Shown here: piece by piece, positions 1-12,572 of the stretch | How positions within the stretch are numbered: position 1 is the first letter of the stretch | How the letters are laid out: every line of letters begins with the position of its first letter | From: Strigops habroptila | Lineage: Eukaryota; Chordata; Aves; Psittaciformes; Psittacidae | Assembly: GCF_004027225.2 (NCBI RefSeq) | Contig: NC_044277.2 | Span: forward strand, 97,275,552-97,339,551 | Direction: 5' to 3' | DNA length: 64,000 bases | The notes under the pieces: model-generated | Seen by the model: only the letters and a program-made list of their open reading frames with translations | What the model was told of the DNA's origin: nothing | Databases searched by the model: none | Translations under genes and position numbers: made by a program

Positions 1-61
1 TGTGCCAGGGGCTGCTGCCACATGCCAGGTCCTGCCAGGGCAGTGTGCGGGCATGTGGATA

Positions 62-740
62 CATCAGGGCAGGAGGGGATGGGGCTGGGTGGGACAGGAC
101 AGGACAGGGCAGGGCGGGATGGGGATGGGATGAGGGTGGGGATGGGATGTGATGGGACGAGGATTGGATGGGAATGACATGGGATAGGATATGATGGGAT
201 GGGGATGTGACAGGATGAGGATGAGCTGGGGATGGGATGAGGATGGGATGGAATGGGGATGGGATGGGGTCAGGATAGGACATGATGGAACTGGATGAGA
301 CAGATGGGATAAAATGGGACAGGATGTCATGGGATAAGGTGGAACAGGATGGGGATGGCAAGACTGGACAGGACACAACAGAGTCGACGGAAATGGGATG
401 GGGATGGGACGGGATGAGGATGGGACAAGGATGGGATATGATGGGATGGGGATGGGACGGGATGAGGATGGGACAGGGATGGGATGTGATGGGATGGGGA
501 TGTGACCGAATGGCAATGGGGATGCAGTGGGACATGATGGAACTGGATAAGACAGACGTGATAGATGGAACAGGATGTGGTGGGATGGATAAGGTGAGAC
601 AGGATGGGATATGGCAAGACTGGACAGGACACAACAGGGTGGAAAGAAATGCGATGGGGCAGGACAGGATGGGGTGGGGATGGGACAGGATAGGGATGGG
701 GATGAGGATGGGAATAGGACCGAACAGGACTGGGCGGCAC
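62..740. repeat. GGGAT-type G-rich minisatellite
   Basis: The + strand is an irregular array of GGGAT, GGGAC, GGGGAT and GGATG words. A 48-bp unit is repeated (compare 394 onward with 442 onward). A larger block starting at about 279 recurs at about 531, roughly 252-256 bp later, including a shared stretch beginning TGGCAAGACTGG at 356 and 612. Long open frames on both strands here are by-products of the repeat and are not genes. The frequent GGG runs could form G-quadruplexes; that is an inference. Confidence 0.9.
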
Positions 741-2421
741 AAACCGGGTGGGGTGGGACGGGACAGGACGGGGCGGGGGGGACAAGCGGGAGGTGGCGGG
801 GTCCCGGCCCGCGCGGGAGCCGCGGCGGAGGGGGGAGTGTGTGTTAACGGTCCGCCGGTTTCCATGGCGACGCCGCCCTCCGGCCGCCATTTCACAGGCC
901 CGCGGGGCGCGAGGCCGCAGGGCGGGGGGGCGGGGCCGGGAGGAGAAGGGGCCGCCAGGGGGCGCCCGCGCCGGCCCCGCCCCCGGCCATGGCGGCGCCC
1001 GACGGTGCGGGCCGCCCCCCCCCCCCGCCCCTACATCCCCGGTGTCGTTCCCCCCCGTCCCCGTGGCATCCGCAGTGACCCCCCCGGCAGTGACCACAGT
1101 CCTCCCCCCGTTCCCCAGGGGGAACGCCAGCGTCCCCGGCTCCCCTGGCGTCCCTGTCACACCGATCTGCCCCCAGTTCCCCACAGCCTCTTCCACTTCC
1201 TCCTCACCTCCCCAGCCAGACCAGCCGCCTGGGAGCCCCCCAGTGCCCCGCCTTACCCCCAGCCCCCTCCCATGTTCCCCCAGGGCCTTCCCAGTTACCC
1301 CTCATCCCTCCCCAGTTCCCACACCAGTCACCCCCAGATCGTCCCCAGTTCTTCCCCTTAGCCCAGTTACCCCGGGAACAGCCCCAGTTCCCCCCAGTCC
1401 TGTCAGTCCAGTTATTCGTGGGGCTCCCCAGTCAACCCCGGCGCCTGCAGTTGCCACCAGTCCCTCCCCAGTTCCTCTCAGTCCCTTCCCAGTCACCCCA
1501 AGGCCCTCCCCAGTCCTCTCCCCATCCTTCTCCAGGTCTCCCAGCACCTCCAGTCACCCCAATTCCCTTCCACTCCCCCCCCCCAGTTCACCCCCGTCCT
1601 TTCCCAGTTCTCCCAGCGCCTCCAGTTAACCCCAGCGCCTCTCCAGTCACACCCAATCTCACCGCAGACCCTCCCCAGTCCCCTCCCATCCTTCCCCAGT
1701 TCCCTCAGCCCCTCCAGTCACCCCAGTCCCCCTCTAGTCCTCCCCAGTGTCGTCTCCATCCCCCGCCCCCCGCTCAGCCTTCCCTCCGTCACCCCCGTTT
1801 CTCCCAGTCCCCCCGTTCCTCTCGCAGCCCCGCCCCGCACGCGGGACGCATGGACCCGACCCCGGGGCACCCCCCACGTTCCCCCAGGCCCGTTCCCCGC
1901 GTCGCGGGGCCGATGGCGGCGCCGGGCCGGGCCGGGCGGTTCTGGCAGGGGGGGCCCCGACGGTGCGCGGCGGCCCGCGCGCGGTGATGCCGTCGATGCG
2001 ACAGGGGGCGCTGCGGTGGCGGCGGGCGCCCCGCTCCGCCCCGCCCGGCGCGGCCCCCGGCGCGGCCCGCGCGCGACGGCGGCGGCCCGCCCGCCCCCTG
2101 CCGGCTCGGCGGGGCAGCGGCGGGGCCGGAGCGCCCAGCGCGGAGCGGCGGAGCCGGGACCCGGAGCCGCTGCTCGGTCTCACGTCGCCGCCCCTTCGGC
2201 CCCCCCACCTCCGCCCCCCGCCTTCCCCGGTCGGGTCGGGCCGGGCCGCGCCCCGCCCCCGCCGCGCCGCCCCGCCGCGCCCCCGCCCCGCCGCCGCCCC
2301 GCCGCGCCGCGCCGCCCCGGGCCCAGCCCGATGCCCGGCGGCGGGCGGAGGTGAACGAGCGAGCGGGCGCTGGAACCTCCCGGCCGCGGCCCCCGGGGCC
2401 CCGGGCAGGGAACAAAGGGCC
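741..2421 (+). promoter_or_regulatory. CpG island upstream of the zinc-finger gene
   Basis: Most of this stretch is very rich in G, C and CpG, especially 770-1020 and 1900-2421. It ends at the first ATG of the zinc-finger model. It contains GCCGCCAT-type YY1-like words near 881 and 985, and an RFX X-box-like motif at 858-871 (GTTTCCATGGCGAC). No TATA box is evident. The transcription start cannot be fixed from sequence. The separate CpG-rich block at 770-1020 could be a second start or a promoter of a leftward gene outside the window. The many long open frames are explained by base composition. Confidence 0.7.
1180..1760. repeat. C-rich CCCAGT minisatellite
   Basis: About 580 bp of imperfect repeats built around CCCAGT and CCCCAGTCAC, with units of roughly 15-45 bp, lies inside the CpG island. 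CpG is scarcer here than on either side, so the repeat interrupts the island. No gene is supported in it. Confidence 0.75.
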
Positions 2422-5400
2422 ATGGCCGAGGGGCTCCCGCTCAGGTAAGGGTGCCCGCCGCGCCCCGCCGTCTGCCCGCAGCGGGTCGCGGCCCGGCCCG
2501 GCGCCCGCGGGCCGCACGTCGGGGAGGGCCGCGCCGTCGGGGCCGTGGCGGGAGGCGGCGGGCGGGCGGCGGAGCGGACGGGCGGCGGGGGCTGTCAGCG
2601 CGCGGCGCCGCGGCCGCCCCCCGGGGGGACGGGACGGGCAGGGCCGCCGGCGGCTGCGGCGGCGGCGGCGCGGGCAGCCCCGGGGGGGCGGTGCAACCGG
2701 GCCGGGCCGGGCCGGGCCTCCGCGGCTGGCGGCGCCCGAGCTGCCGTCGGGGGCCGGGCCTTCGCGTTCTGCTGCCCCCCCCAGCCCCGGCGGCCGGGCC
2801 CTGCGGGTCGGGAGCGGCCTCCCTGTGACAGTCCCGCCGCCCCCCCGTGATAGGCCGCCTCCACCCCCCCCCTCCCTGCGGTGTCACCGCCCGGTCCCCA
2901 TGGCGACGGGGTGCCCTTGCCCCGACAGCGCCCGACAGCCCCCCCGGGGTGTCCCGTCGCCGTGCCCATGGCAACGGGGCTCAGCTGTCCCCTGTCATCC
3001 CCTTCCCCCAGTGTCACCGCCCGGCCCTGCGGTGTCGGGGCGCTCCCCCCGTCTCCCCCCGCAGCGGGTGCTGCCCGTCCTGTGGGACCGATGTAAGCAG
3101 CTTACCGTGGTCAGCACGCTGCGGGAACACAGGGACGTCCCCATCACCCTAGGCTCTATAGTGCTTCCCCCCCGGGGGTCCGCGTTACCCTGGGGGTGCT
3201 CCCCTCACCATGACCGCTGCACCCCTCTTCCTGCAGGCACCGGAGCCGGTGCAGCAGCCGCGCTATTCCTCACCCCTCCGGCCGGTGGCTGGGCACGAGC
3301 GTACCTCGGAGCAGGAGACACAGACAGCTGAGCTGTCCTTGACGGTGGTGGCAGCAGTGCAGGCGGTGGAGAGGAAGGTGGACTCCCATTCTACCCGCCT
3401 GCTCGACCTGGAGGGTCGGACGGGGATGGCGGAGAAGAAGCTGATAGACTGTGAGAAGACGGCGGCAGAACTAGGGAACCAGCTGGAGAGCAAGTGTGCG
3501 GCGCTGGGCACCCTCATCCAGGAGTACGGGCTGCTCCAACGGCGCCTGGAGAACATGGAGAACCTCCTGAAGAACAGGAATTTCTGGATCCTGCGGCTGC
3601 CCCCGGGCAGGAAGGGGGAAGTCCCCAAGGTAACGGTGTCCTGGGGTGTAGGGTCTGCACCCAAAACGCTCCCAAAACCCTCATGGAGGGCAGGACAGGG
3701 GGAGGAGCCAGTGGGTGAACAGGGACAGCCCTGGCACAGGTGAGTCGCTCACAGCAGAGCTGATCCTGTCAGCTTCCTGGCATCTCTCCCATGGGACCTG
3801 CCTGCGGTGGGAGATGGACCTGAAGGCAACATGCCCTGTACTCAAGCTGGAGGTTTCAGTTCTTCACCACACTGCACAGCCCAGCAGCAATTCACTCTTT
3901 TTTTTTTTTTCCTTTCTTTTTTTACCACCATTTGAGAGAAACCCTGCAGATTTGGTGGCTCTTTTACCACCTTGGCGTTGTGCTGGGGGCCTCCTGGGTC
4001 AGGAATGGAGCAAGCAGGGGCTGCTGCTGCAGGGAAGGGGGGACCTCTGGGATTCAGGGGAAGGCAAACGAGCTTTCTGCACTTGCAGTTGGGCTTAGGT
4101 GAGCTTCAGAAGGAGCCCACCATCAGTATTCAGTTCCTTGCGTTTCACAACCATGTCAGTAAAAGCAGCTTTGCAGATGCAACCATGTCAGACATGGTAA
4201 AGGGGACATTGCTGGAGAGAGCAGAGGGGATCTGGAAAAGGGGTGTTCAGCCCCAAACACCCCGTCAGTACAGTCAGGGAGCTGAAGCCAAGTGCTGCAT
4301 CTCCCTCTGAACAGCCCCATTCAGACGCGGTGCAGCTTGCACATCCCAAATTTATCCTTAGAAATTATTTCTTGGCACACAGACTTGAAAGCTGCAGTCT
4401 ACTCCCAGCCCATGTGCATACACTAACTCACGATAACTGGGAGCCCTTCAAGCCCAGGTAGAGCTTTTCCTCGAGTTCTGGGGTAATTGAATCTGGGGTT
4501 TTACATCAGCTCATCAATAGAGATGAGGTCCAGCTCTAGCACCCAATTTTTATCTCCTTGACCCTCCCTCCAGATGGGCACAAGCCCAATCACCTCTGCA
4601 GGTCATCCCTGCTGGTGCGGGGACCAAGAGGAAGATGTCAGTGTTGGTGGTGGAAATCACAATCTGGGTTCATGACCAGGACCAGCTGAGACCTTTGATC
4701 TCATAGAAATACTTCTCCAGGAGTAGTTTTAAATATAAAAACCAACTCGTTGATGGCCGTGAAGTAGCTGAATCCTGGCCATGTCCAAGCAGGAACGAGC
4801 TGCTGCTGCCACAGGCTGGAGATAAGGTGTGGGGCTCCTGGGGAGCGAGGTGGCTGCTTGAACCCGTGCTGCTTGTGATTGCAGGTGCCGGTGACGTTTG
4901 ACGACGTGTCCGTCTATTTCAATGACAAGGAATGGGAGAAGCTGGAGGAGTGGCAGAAGGAGCTGTACAAGAATGTGATGAAGGGGAACTATGAGTCGCT
5001 GATCTCCCTGGGTAAATACGGGTTCTCCAGGGCTCCTGGCTGCCTGCAGGCTTGGGCACCTTCTGAGTCCTCCTTGGAGATCCCCTTGGATCCCCTTGAG
5101 ACCCAAATGTCCTGTTAAAAGGAGGAAGTTTCTGGTCTGGGTAAGGGCATACCTCCAGCAATGTTCTCTCCCAGCTCGGAGTGCAGTGTTGTCCTGGCTT
5201 GCAGGGGGTTGCCCACAAATGGGGTGGGCTGGAGACCTCCTGAGGCTTCTTTTAGCCAGAGTTACTTGGTGAAAACCCAGCACCTTCCCCGTGGCTGTTG
5301 GAAGGGCTTCGCTTTGTCTTCCGGGTCTGCAACGGGTACCAGCCCATGCACCCTGTCAGAAGAAACTTTTCCAGAGGGAAAAATCATCTGAGGTGGTCTT

Positions 5401-8400
5401 AGCTGTGCTCCTTTAGGGTGTTTTCCTGCTGAAGCTGCAGGAGAAATACTGGCTCTGCTGCAGCCAGAATGGAAATGCTTTTGGCTTCAGGAGAGCCAGG
5501 AATTTACCTGAGAAGTTCTAAAAGCCCACCAGAAAAACATATGGGTTGGGTTTCTTCTCGAAGGTAGTTTCTCTGTGCGTGGCTCCTCAGCTTCTGCCTG
5601 CATGACTCCCTTTTGCCCACCTGGGGAGCCTGGCCTGCCCACAGCACCAGGCTCTCCTGTCTGCAGACCCTCTGTGGATGTTTCTGAGTGTCTTCATGTG
5701 TCCCCCCAGGGTGCTAGAGAGAGGTGGAAGCCAGTATTAGGATTTCCCTGTGCAGTAATCCTTCTCTCCATCCTTTTCTCAACAGACTATGCAATTTCCA
5801 AACCCGGTGTCTTGTCTCAGATTGAGCAAGGAGAGGAATCGCGCGTCAGGAACGAGCCAGACTTGGAGGAGAGTGAGATCATTACCGATGCCACTGCAGG
5901 TGAGGCAGCAGCTTAGCACAAAGGCAGATATAGGCTCAGAGGAGCTGCTCACCCCAAGGCTAAAGGAGGTGTTGCTGAGAGCCGTGCCTGAGGAGGGTAT
6001 CGGGAAGAGCCTTGCTTAGGAGCAGGAAAGATGTGGCTAATGGGAGGTTGGATGTCCAGCTACAGCTCAACGTATAAACCAGGGCAAGCGGAGCCCAGAG
6101 AGTTGGACACTAAGAGCCGTCAGCAAGGGAAGCATCTGTATCCAGACCAGGTCCTCAGGGAGCCGGTGTGTTCAGCAGAATGGAGAATTGGGTCCCGTTG
6201 GGAAAACCCATCCACCCAAAAAATCCTCTGTGCCCTCTCTGATTGTGTGGATGGTGCCTGGGTTTATCCTGGGACCACCCCCCCGGTAGGGAGGCCTGCT
6301 TCTGCCCTGTGAACAGGGACTGGGGTGCTGAGGGGTTTCTCTGGGGGCAGGGCTGGGCTGAGAGCAGGGAACCAGGGACCCCGAGTCCTGGAGTGACTCC
6401 TGCTCTGAGATAAGGGGGGCTGATAAGGAGATAAGAAGAGATGGTGTCAGCTCCGCTGGCCCCAGGTTGCAAACATGGGGTCGCTCCAACCCTCTGCCGT
6501 GGTCTTGGTCACAGTGATCTTTAAATCAAGGCCAACAGGAAGAGAAAAAACAGGGAGCTGCTGGCCACGCTGCAGCCGGGGATGTAGGGTGGTGGAGGGG
6601 GGCTGAGCTGCAGGTGCTGAGTCCCCGGGCTGAGCAGAGCCAGTCCCCTGTGCCTGCAGAAGATCCCAGGTAAGAGGCAGGAGCATGGCAGGGGTGGTTG
6701 AAGGGAGAGCAGAAGTGGCCAAGCAAATGAAACCCCTCTGTGGGATCAGCAGCCAGAGCTGGTGGGGATTGTTGCAAACGGTTTCTTTGTCCCGGCTCCC
6801 TGGAATGACGGTGGGTGGGAATCTCTCTTTGCTGCAGCTGGTATAAGGGTTGTGATCAAAACAGAGGAGCTCCTTCCTGAAGACAGCCCTGAAAACCCCG
6901 AGCTGCACGGGATGTCAGGGCAGTCGGAGGGGAGCTTACAGAGTCCGGATGAGGAGGCAGCCTGCGAGAGCCCCTACGGCTCCGTCTCGCCTCCGAGGGA
7001 CCTCCCGGGAACCAGCCTGGGTGACTCGTCTGAGTACGTATCTGACTTCAATGAGATCCAGAGAGTCATCGTTCACCATGGGAGTTGCGCAGGTGAGATG
7101 CTTGGCACATGGCTCTGCGTGGCATGACGAGGCAACAGGAGGCCCAGGAGGGGCTGTAGTGTGTCAGGGGAAGGTGAGGAATGGGTGGGATGAAAGAGAA
7201 GGGATAAATCCCCCCTAGAACCAGCAACAGAAGGAAAGTTTCTGGCTGCAACAACCTCAAGAGCAGCTGTGGTTGTAACTCAGGCTGGGAGGAGGAGGCA
7301 GCATGCTCATGGTGGACATCAGAGCATGGTCTCTGAGGGCACCTGACCCACTCCCACACCTCTGCAGGTGCGAGAAGCCCTTGTTACACATGGAGACCAA
7401 GGGAAGATGTGTCTCAGGCAGCATTTTATGAGCCCTAGTAAGTTCCTGCTGCCAAAATCCTACTGTTGCAGAGGGCAGGACGTCGGTTGAGGACTCCTGC
7501 CATGGTGTTAGTTGCGCAGAGGAATGGTGTAAGCCACTTAGATGCTTACACACCAGAAACTGCTGGAGGAACGTATGAGGTCCAGCATGGGGGTTGCTCC
7601 ATGGGGGAGGTCTGGAAGACAGAGAGGAGGGCAACCAGAGGTCTGTGGTGTGGGAGCTGCTGGAAGAGAAGGGGTAGGCTGAGGTTATTTACTGGAAATC
7701 TGAGAAAATAGCAGCAGGTGCTTCATGTGTAGAAGTCTGATATGGGCCAGATCCTACAGACATGCTTTGAAGGTGGAGATAGGAAGGCAGAGAGATGGGC
7801 TGTTGGGAACGGCGGGTTCCCTGCCTTCTTATGGCTTCGCAATGGTGTAACACAAACCAAGAAAGATAGAATTGGGCTCTTGAGGTCCTCCTCCACTCTG
7901 TCTCATGGATCCTGTGGTCTCTTCACGGTTTTCTAAAGGAAACCAGCCAAGCCACCAGTGGGGCTGGAGATGATCCTCATCCAAGAGCCAGCACCTCTGC
8001 CAGTGCTTGGGGCCCCCGCAGGTGGGGTTGAGTGGGAGCTGCAGCAACGCTCTGACTGGAGTGCAGGTGCCAGCTCGAGCAGAGACAGCCCCTGGGTCCA
8101 CACAGGGGAGGCTCCTTGCTGTGAGGAGATGGGGAGGAGGATCTGGGAATGTGGGTTTTCCCCACAGACCCCTGTCAGAGGGGAGAGCTTTGATACACTG
8201 CTCCCATCAGCTGCCTCTTCTTGGGAAAGCATGGCTGCTCTTCCTAGAAAAGTACATAGGCCTGGCTCAAAGTCCAGCACAGGGTGACGTGCAAGGGATC
8301 CACCATGGGCCATTCCTCGGGACACGCTGGCTGTGTGTCCTGCTTTGTGCGTCCTCAATACAGCCAGTCTCACCAAACAAAAACAACCAGGTCACCTCTG

Positions 8401-10113
8401 GCATCGGTGACACAAGGGGGGAGCCTGAGCTGCAGTCATCCATCCCACCACTGTTTGCCTTGGGGAAGGAGGGGGTCTCTTCCTGTGCCCTGTCACGGTG
8501 AAGCTGAAGGAGGTTGACAGTCCCAGGCTGCGTCCATGGATTCAGGAGCAGAGCTGGAGGCCAGCAGCCCTGTGTGGTGGTTCTGTGCAGCAGTGCCGTG
8601 CAGGTGTGGTGGTGTAGCCCAGCAAAACGGCAGCAGATGGAGCTGCTCCAAAACCACTTGGCCACCTGATTCCTTGCAAACCGATGGTGCTTTTATCCCC
8701 TCTATCTCATAACACCATGAAATTGCAAAACCTTTTGGCAGACAGGGCTCACCGCACCCTCTGAAGGAGCCTGTCTGGGAGGCGGTTTGTCTGTCCTCCC
8801 CATCAGGGGGTGCGCAGCCTTGCCTTGCTACTGCAAGAGGACAGGGTCTGTCCCAAAGCTGGAGCCTTCTCGCATCCGGGTGGTTGGGCAAAGTCGACAG
8901 GCAGGCGCAAACAGCTGCAGAAGCCCATGCAGATGTTTCTGTAGTAGCCCCCAGGTGTGTAAAAGGCCACCCATCCCACCCAATGACCCTAACACTGTTC
9001 TGGTTTTCCCCCTCAGAGGATGGGATCGTGATCAAGACGGAGGAAGAGGAGGAGGAGGAGGAGGACCCTGACACTCTGGAGCCATGTGACATGTTCTCAG
9101 GCAGGAGTGAGCCGCCAGCATTCCCCAGCCACGAGGCCGGGCTGGGCTGCGAGGCGCAGTGCAGCTCCAAAACACAGCCCAGGAGCCTGGTGGCCACCCG
9201 TGTGAGGAAACCCCCAGCGTGCGAGAGGGACTCTGGAGACATGAAGCCAGCCGTCGCCCAGCAGCGGAACCGGACGAGGGAGAGACCCTACATCTGCCCC
9301 GAGTGCGGGAAGAGCTTCATGCTCAAGATCAACTTCATGATCCACCAGCGCAACCACCTCAAGGAAGGGCCCTACGAATGCCACGAGTGCGACCTCAGCT
9401 TCCGCAACAAGCAGCAGTTCCTGCTGCACCAGCGCAGCCACACGCGCCGGGGCGTGGGGGTCCCCCGGCGCCCTGAGCATGGTCTCAAGCCCCAGTCACG
9501 GCCCCCACCTCCGGGGAAGCCCTACAAGTGCTCTGAGTGCGAGAGCAGCTTCAGCCACAAGTCGAGCCTCAGCAAACACCAGATCACACACGTCGGGGAG
9601 CGGCCCTTCACCTGCGGCGAGTGCCGGCGGAGCTTCCGCTTGCAGATCAGCCTCATCATGCACCAGAGGATCCACGCCGGCAAAAGTGAGATGGCCTTCC
9701 TCTGTCCCCAGTGCGGGAAGAACTTCACCCGGCCCTCCCACCTCCTGCGGCACCAGCGGACTCACACCGGCGAGCGGCCCTACCAGTGCAGCCAGTGCGA
9801 GAAGACCTTCAGCGAGAAGTCCAAGCTCACCAACCATTACCGCATCCACACCCGGGAGCGCCCGCACGCCTGCGCCGTCTGCGGGAAGGGCTTCATCCGC
9901 AAGCACCACCTCCTGGAGCACCAACGCATCCACACGGGCGAACGGCCCTACCACTGCACCGAGTGCGGCAAGAACTTCACCCAGAAGCATCACCTCCTGG
10001 AGCACCAGCGGGCGCACACCGGCGAGCGGCCCTACCCCTGCACCGAGTGCACCAAGTGCTTCCGCTACAAGCAGTCCCTCAAGTACCACCTGAGGACGCA
10101 CATGGGAGAGTGA
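2422..10113 (+). CDS. KRAB C2H2 zinc-finger protein, ZNF282/ZNF398/ZNF777-like family
   Basis: Likely nuclear DNA-binding transcription regulator. Exons read from splice sites: possible start exon 2422-2444 (MAEGLPL), then 3237-3629, 4885-5011, 5786-5899, 6838-7092 and 9017-10113 (stop TGA). Exons 2 to 6 join in phase to 661 residues. Exon 2 encodes the helical N-terminal domain of this family ([19 protein letters not shown], then [18 protein letters not shown]). Exon 3 is a variant KRAB box ([10 protein letters not shown]...[17 protein letters not shown]). Exons 4 and 5 are acidic, each followed by a VIKTEE-like motif at the next junction. The last exon carries nine intact C2H2 fingers, with TGERPY-type linkers in the C-terminal half. 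The human family with this layout lies at 7q36; orthology to one member is not decided. The odd point is exon 1: its 23 nt leave the wrong phase for exon 2, so the true first exon or start is uncertain. Confidence 0.9.
2894..2975 (+). promoter_or_regulatory. Two RFX X-box-like motifs in zinc-finger intron 1
   Basis: GTCCCCATGGCGAC at 2894-2907 fits the loose X-box form RYYNYY-N2-RRNRAC. GTGCCCATGGCAAC at 2962-2975 fits it with one mismatch. Both lie in the GC-rich first intron, near repeated TGTCACCGCCCGG words at 2883 and 3013. With the site at 858-871 they make three similar motifs around this promoter. Binding is inferred from sequence only. Confidence 0.4.
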
Positions 10114-10540
10114 GGGGCTGCTGACGGCTTCCTCTCCCTCCCTTTCTTCCCTCCCTCCCTCTTTACTTCCCTCCCTCCAGCCTTCCCCCTCCTCCTCCGC
10201 TCATCTCTCCCCCCTTCCCTCCATCTCCCTTCCCCCAGCTCAGGGCATGGACATCAAGGAAGCTTTGTGTGGTAGCGCCGCTGCTCTGGTGGAGACGGCT
10301 AGGCTGATTGGAAATAAATTAATGAATTAAAGCAAGTGATGCGCGGCAAAGTTAAAAGATTAAATATATGTATAAAATTAACAGAAGCAGCTGATTTAGG
10401 GGGAATCCTCACCATCAGAAAAAAACAAAAAGGCAAGCAAACCACCAACGAAAAGAAACCTGTACAGGGTGTTTTGCTGGAGTAGGACTCTTTAACTGCT
10501 TTTTAAATCTACTGTTTGGTTTTCTAATAAATGTGGAGGA
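10114..10540 (+). terminator. 3' UTR and poly(A) signals of the zinc-finger gene
   Basis: After the stop there is a polypyrimidine tract of CCCT/CCTT words (10127-10240). AATAAA hexamers follow at 10313-10318 and 10526-10531, the second with T-rich sequence downstream. A further AATAAA lies at 10875-10880. The first two are the more likely cleavage signals. Confidence 0.6.
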
Positions 10541-12571
10541 ACTTTTTTTTTTTTTTTGATAAGCAAACTTAGGATGGCCAAGAGGATTTTTTTTTTTCCC
10601 TTTTTTTTTGTTTTTTTAAATGCTCTGTAGGCTGATTCTGGCACAGTCACTTTTTGTCCAGGAGCTCTGCAGAGATGCTGCCTCGTCCCAGCTTTCCGGG
10701 CTGGACGCGACAGCCGCTCAGCAGCGCGTGGAGACAAGGAGCTCCCGGCCAGGGGGAGGTGAGTAATAAATAGATCCAGATGATGAGGAAGTTCTCCATG
10801 CGTCTAGATTGGAAGCGCTGATAGGTACCTGCCCGGCTCTCGAGGCTGTGATGCACTCCTGAGTTATACAATAGAATAAAATACTAGTTGCAGTAAAAGA
10901 ACCTTTTTCTGGTAGGACCCCATCGAGCCAGGCTCCTCCAAACGCTCATTTCTAGCACTTAATTCTTCCACAGCAGCAGCTGCCTCTCCGGTGAGTGGCG
11001 ATCTGGGTGCCAGCCCTCCCGCTGCCACAGGAGCTGCACCAAAGGCATCAAGATGCAGGAGCTGTGGGTCTTGCTGTGGGGTGCTGTGGGGTCACGATGT
11101 ACCTGGGCATAAGACCTTGACATGTTTAAATGCTCTTCTGCTCTCTTTGACACACAGTGTGGCAAGCGGGCTGCCCTTGCCCATGCCAGTGGCATCATCT
11201 GCACACTCCCCGGTGGCAGGAGCAGTGGGACTCTTGCCCCAGGCAGAGGAGCAAGGCCCGTGCTGGCTTCAAGAAAAGCCCTGGCCAGCTTGGGGCTGCT
11301 TGTCGGAGACTTCCCCAGTCCCAAGCACTTGCTGCCAGGGTCCCTCACCATGGAACTGTGGCTGTAGTCACAGTGGCAGGGACATGGGTCAGCTTCCTGG
11401 CTGTTGGTTTGAGTGCCCATCTCCAGCGGCTCAGTTCTCCATGGCCCTGGCTTGTCCTCGTCACAGCTCCTGTAGCTGAGAGAGATGCACCTCAAGGGCA
11501 GGGCCATGGCTGGGGCGGTGACACCAGCTCCCTGGTGCACACTGGGCTCTTGGCCGACGGGTGCTGTGGGGAGGGCGGTGTCGGATCTCATGTTGGACAG
11601 TGGCATCAATAAACAGAGCGATGATGGGATAAGTTGTCGGGACCTGTTAATGCCTTTGTAGAATCAAAGTCCTCACTCCAGGGCTTTCAGTGTGTATGAA
11701 CACCTCCTAAATGTGTAATTTACAGCCTCTTCCATGCTGGGAAGCGTCTGAGGGCAGTGCAGCCACACAGCACTGGCTGGTCGCCGCTGTGGAAAGGAGG
11801 ATTTTTGGGCTCCCAGGACAGGCTCCAGCTGAGGTTTCTGCGTTCCCTTTGCCAGAGTTGTGCCTGAGACTCCCTGGGAGCAGTTTGGAGTTTCAGGTCA
11901 TGGCGTGCGGTCTGAGATGGGTTAAATGTGCTGCAGTGGGGCTGGATGTCCGAAGGGAGGTGCCGGCGCAGGACAGGCGAGCCTGGCTGCAGCGCCTGGC
12001 CCCTCAGCAGCTGCCTGCATCCCCCTCATCAGGGCTAAATGCAATTAGGGGGAACAGAGAAATTAAAAGCAGAACTGACTCTCAGCAGTTTATGTTCATC
12101 CTGCTGGCAGTGCCACAGATGCAGTGGTGTCCTTTTTTCTTCCTAAAAATGGATGGATTCAGCTTTTTTTCTGGCAAAGCAGGCACTCGGGTGCCGCTCT
12201 GCAGTGCTGGGGCCAGCCTTGGGGACAGGCAGCCCCCTCTTTGCCCCAACATGGCCAGGCTGGCTTGGTGCCTGTGCCCTGCTCAGTGACTGCTCTTCCC
12301 CTCGTGCTGCTCCTTGCCTGCCACACATGCATGTAACGGCGTCGGTCGCTGGACGCTGCCAGGATTTAACAACATCCAGGTGACCTTTAGCAGCTCAAGT
12401 GTCAACAGCCCATCTGCAGGCGCAGTCCCACGCTGCGGGGGTACTGAAGGCCCTGGTGGGTGCTGAGCTTGGGATGGCAGTGGCAGTGAAAAACCACAGA
12501 GGCGGCAGTGCTGCAGGGCACAAACCTGGGGGTGGTACGTGACATGAGCAGCCTCACCACTCCCCAAGTCT
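10541..12571. other. Intergenic, no gene recognised
   Basis: The stretch contains T-runs at about 10541-10618, AATAAA at 10875 and 11608, and several GC-rich open frames on both strands without splice logic or recognisable domains. The AATAAA at 11608-11613 could mark a longer 3' UTR or a non-coding transcript, but nothing confirms it. Confidence 0.5.
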
Positions 12572-12572
12572 T

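Noticed and set aside
282-1361. Long open frame of 359 codons on + at the left end
   Set aside because: It runs through the GGGAT minisatellite and the CpG island; the translation is repeat-derived and no domain or splice logic is present.
9496-10101. Open frames of about 200 codons on both strands opposite or overlapping the zinc fingers
   Set aside because: They are shadows of the nine C2H2 fingers; the + frame ending at 10113 has every zinc ligand.
10959-11609. 216-codon open frame on - followed by AATAAA on +
   Set aside because: No recognisable domain, competing frames on +, and no splice chain; kept only as intergenic.
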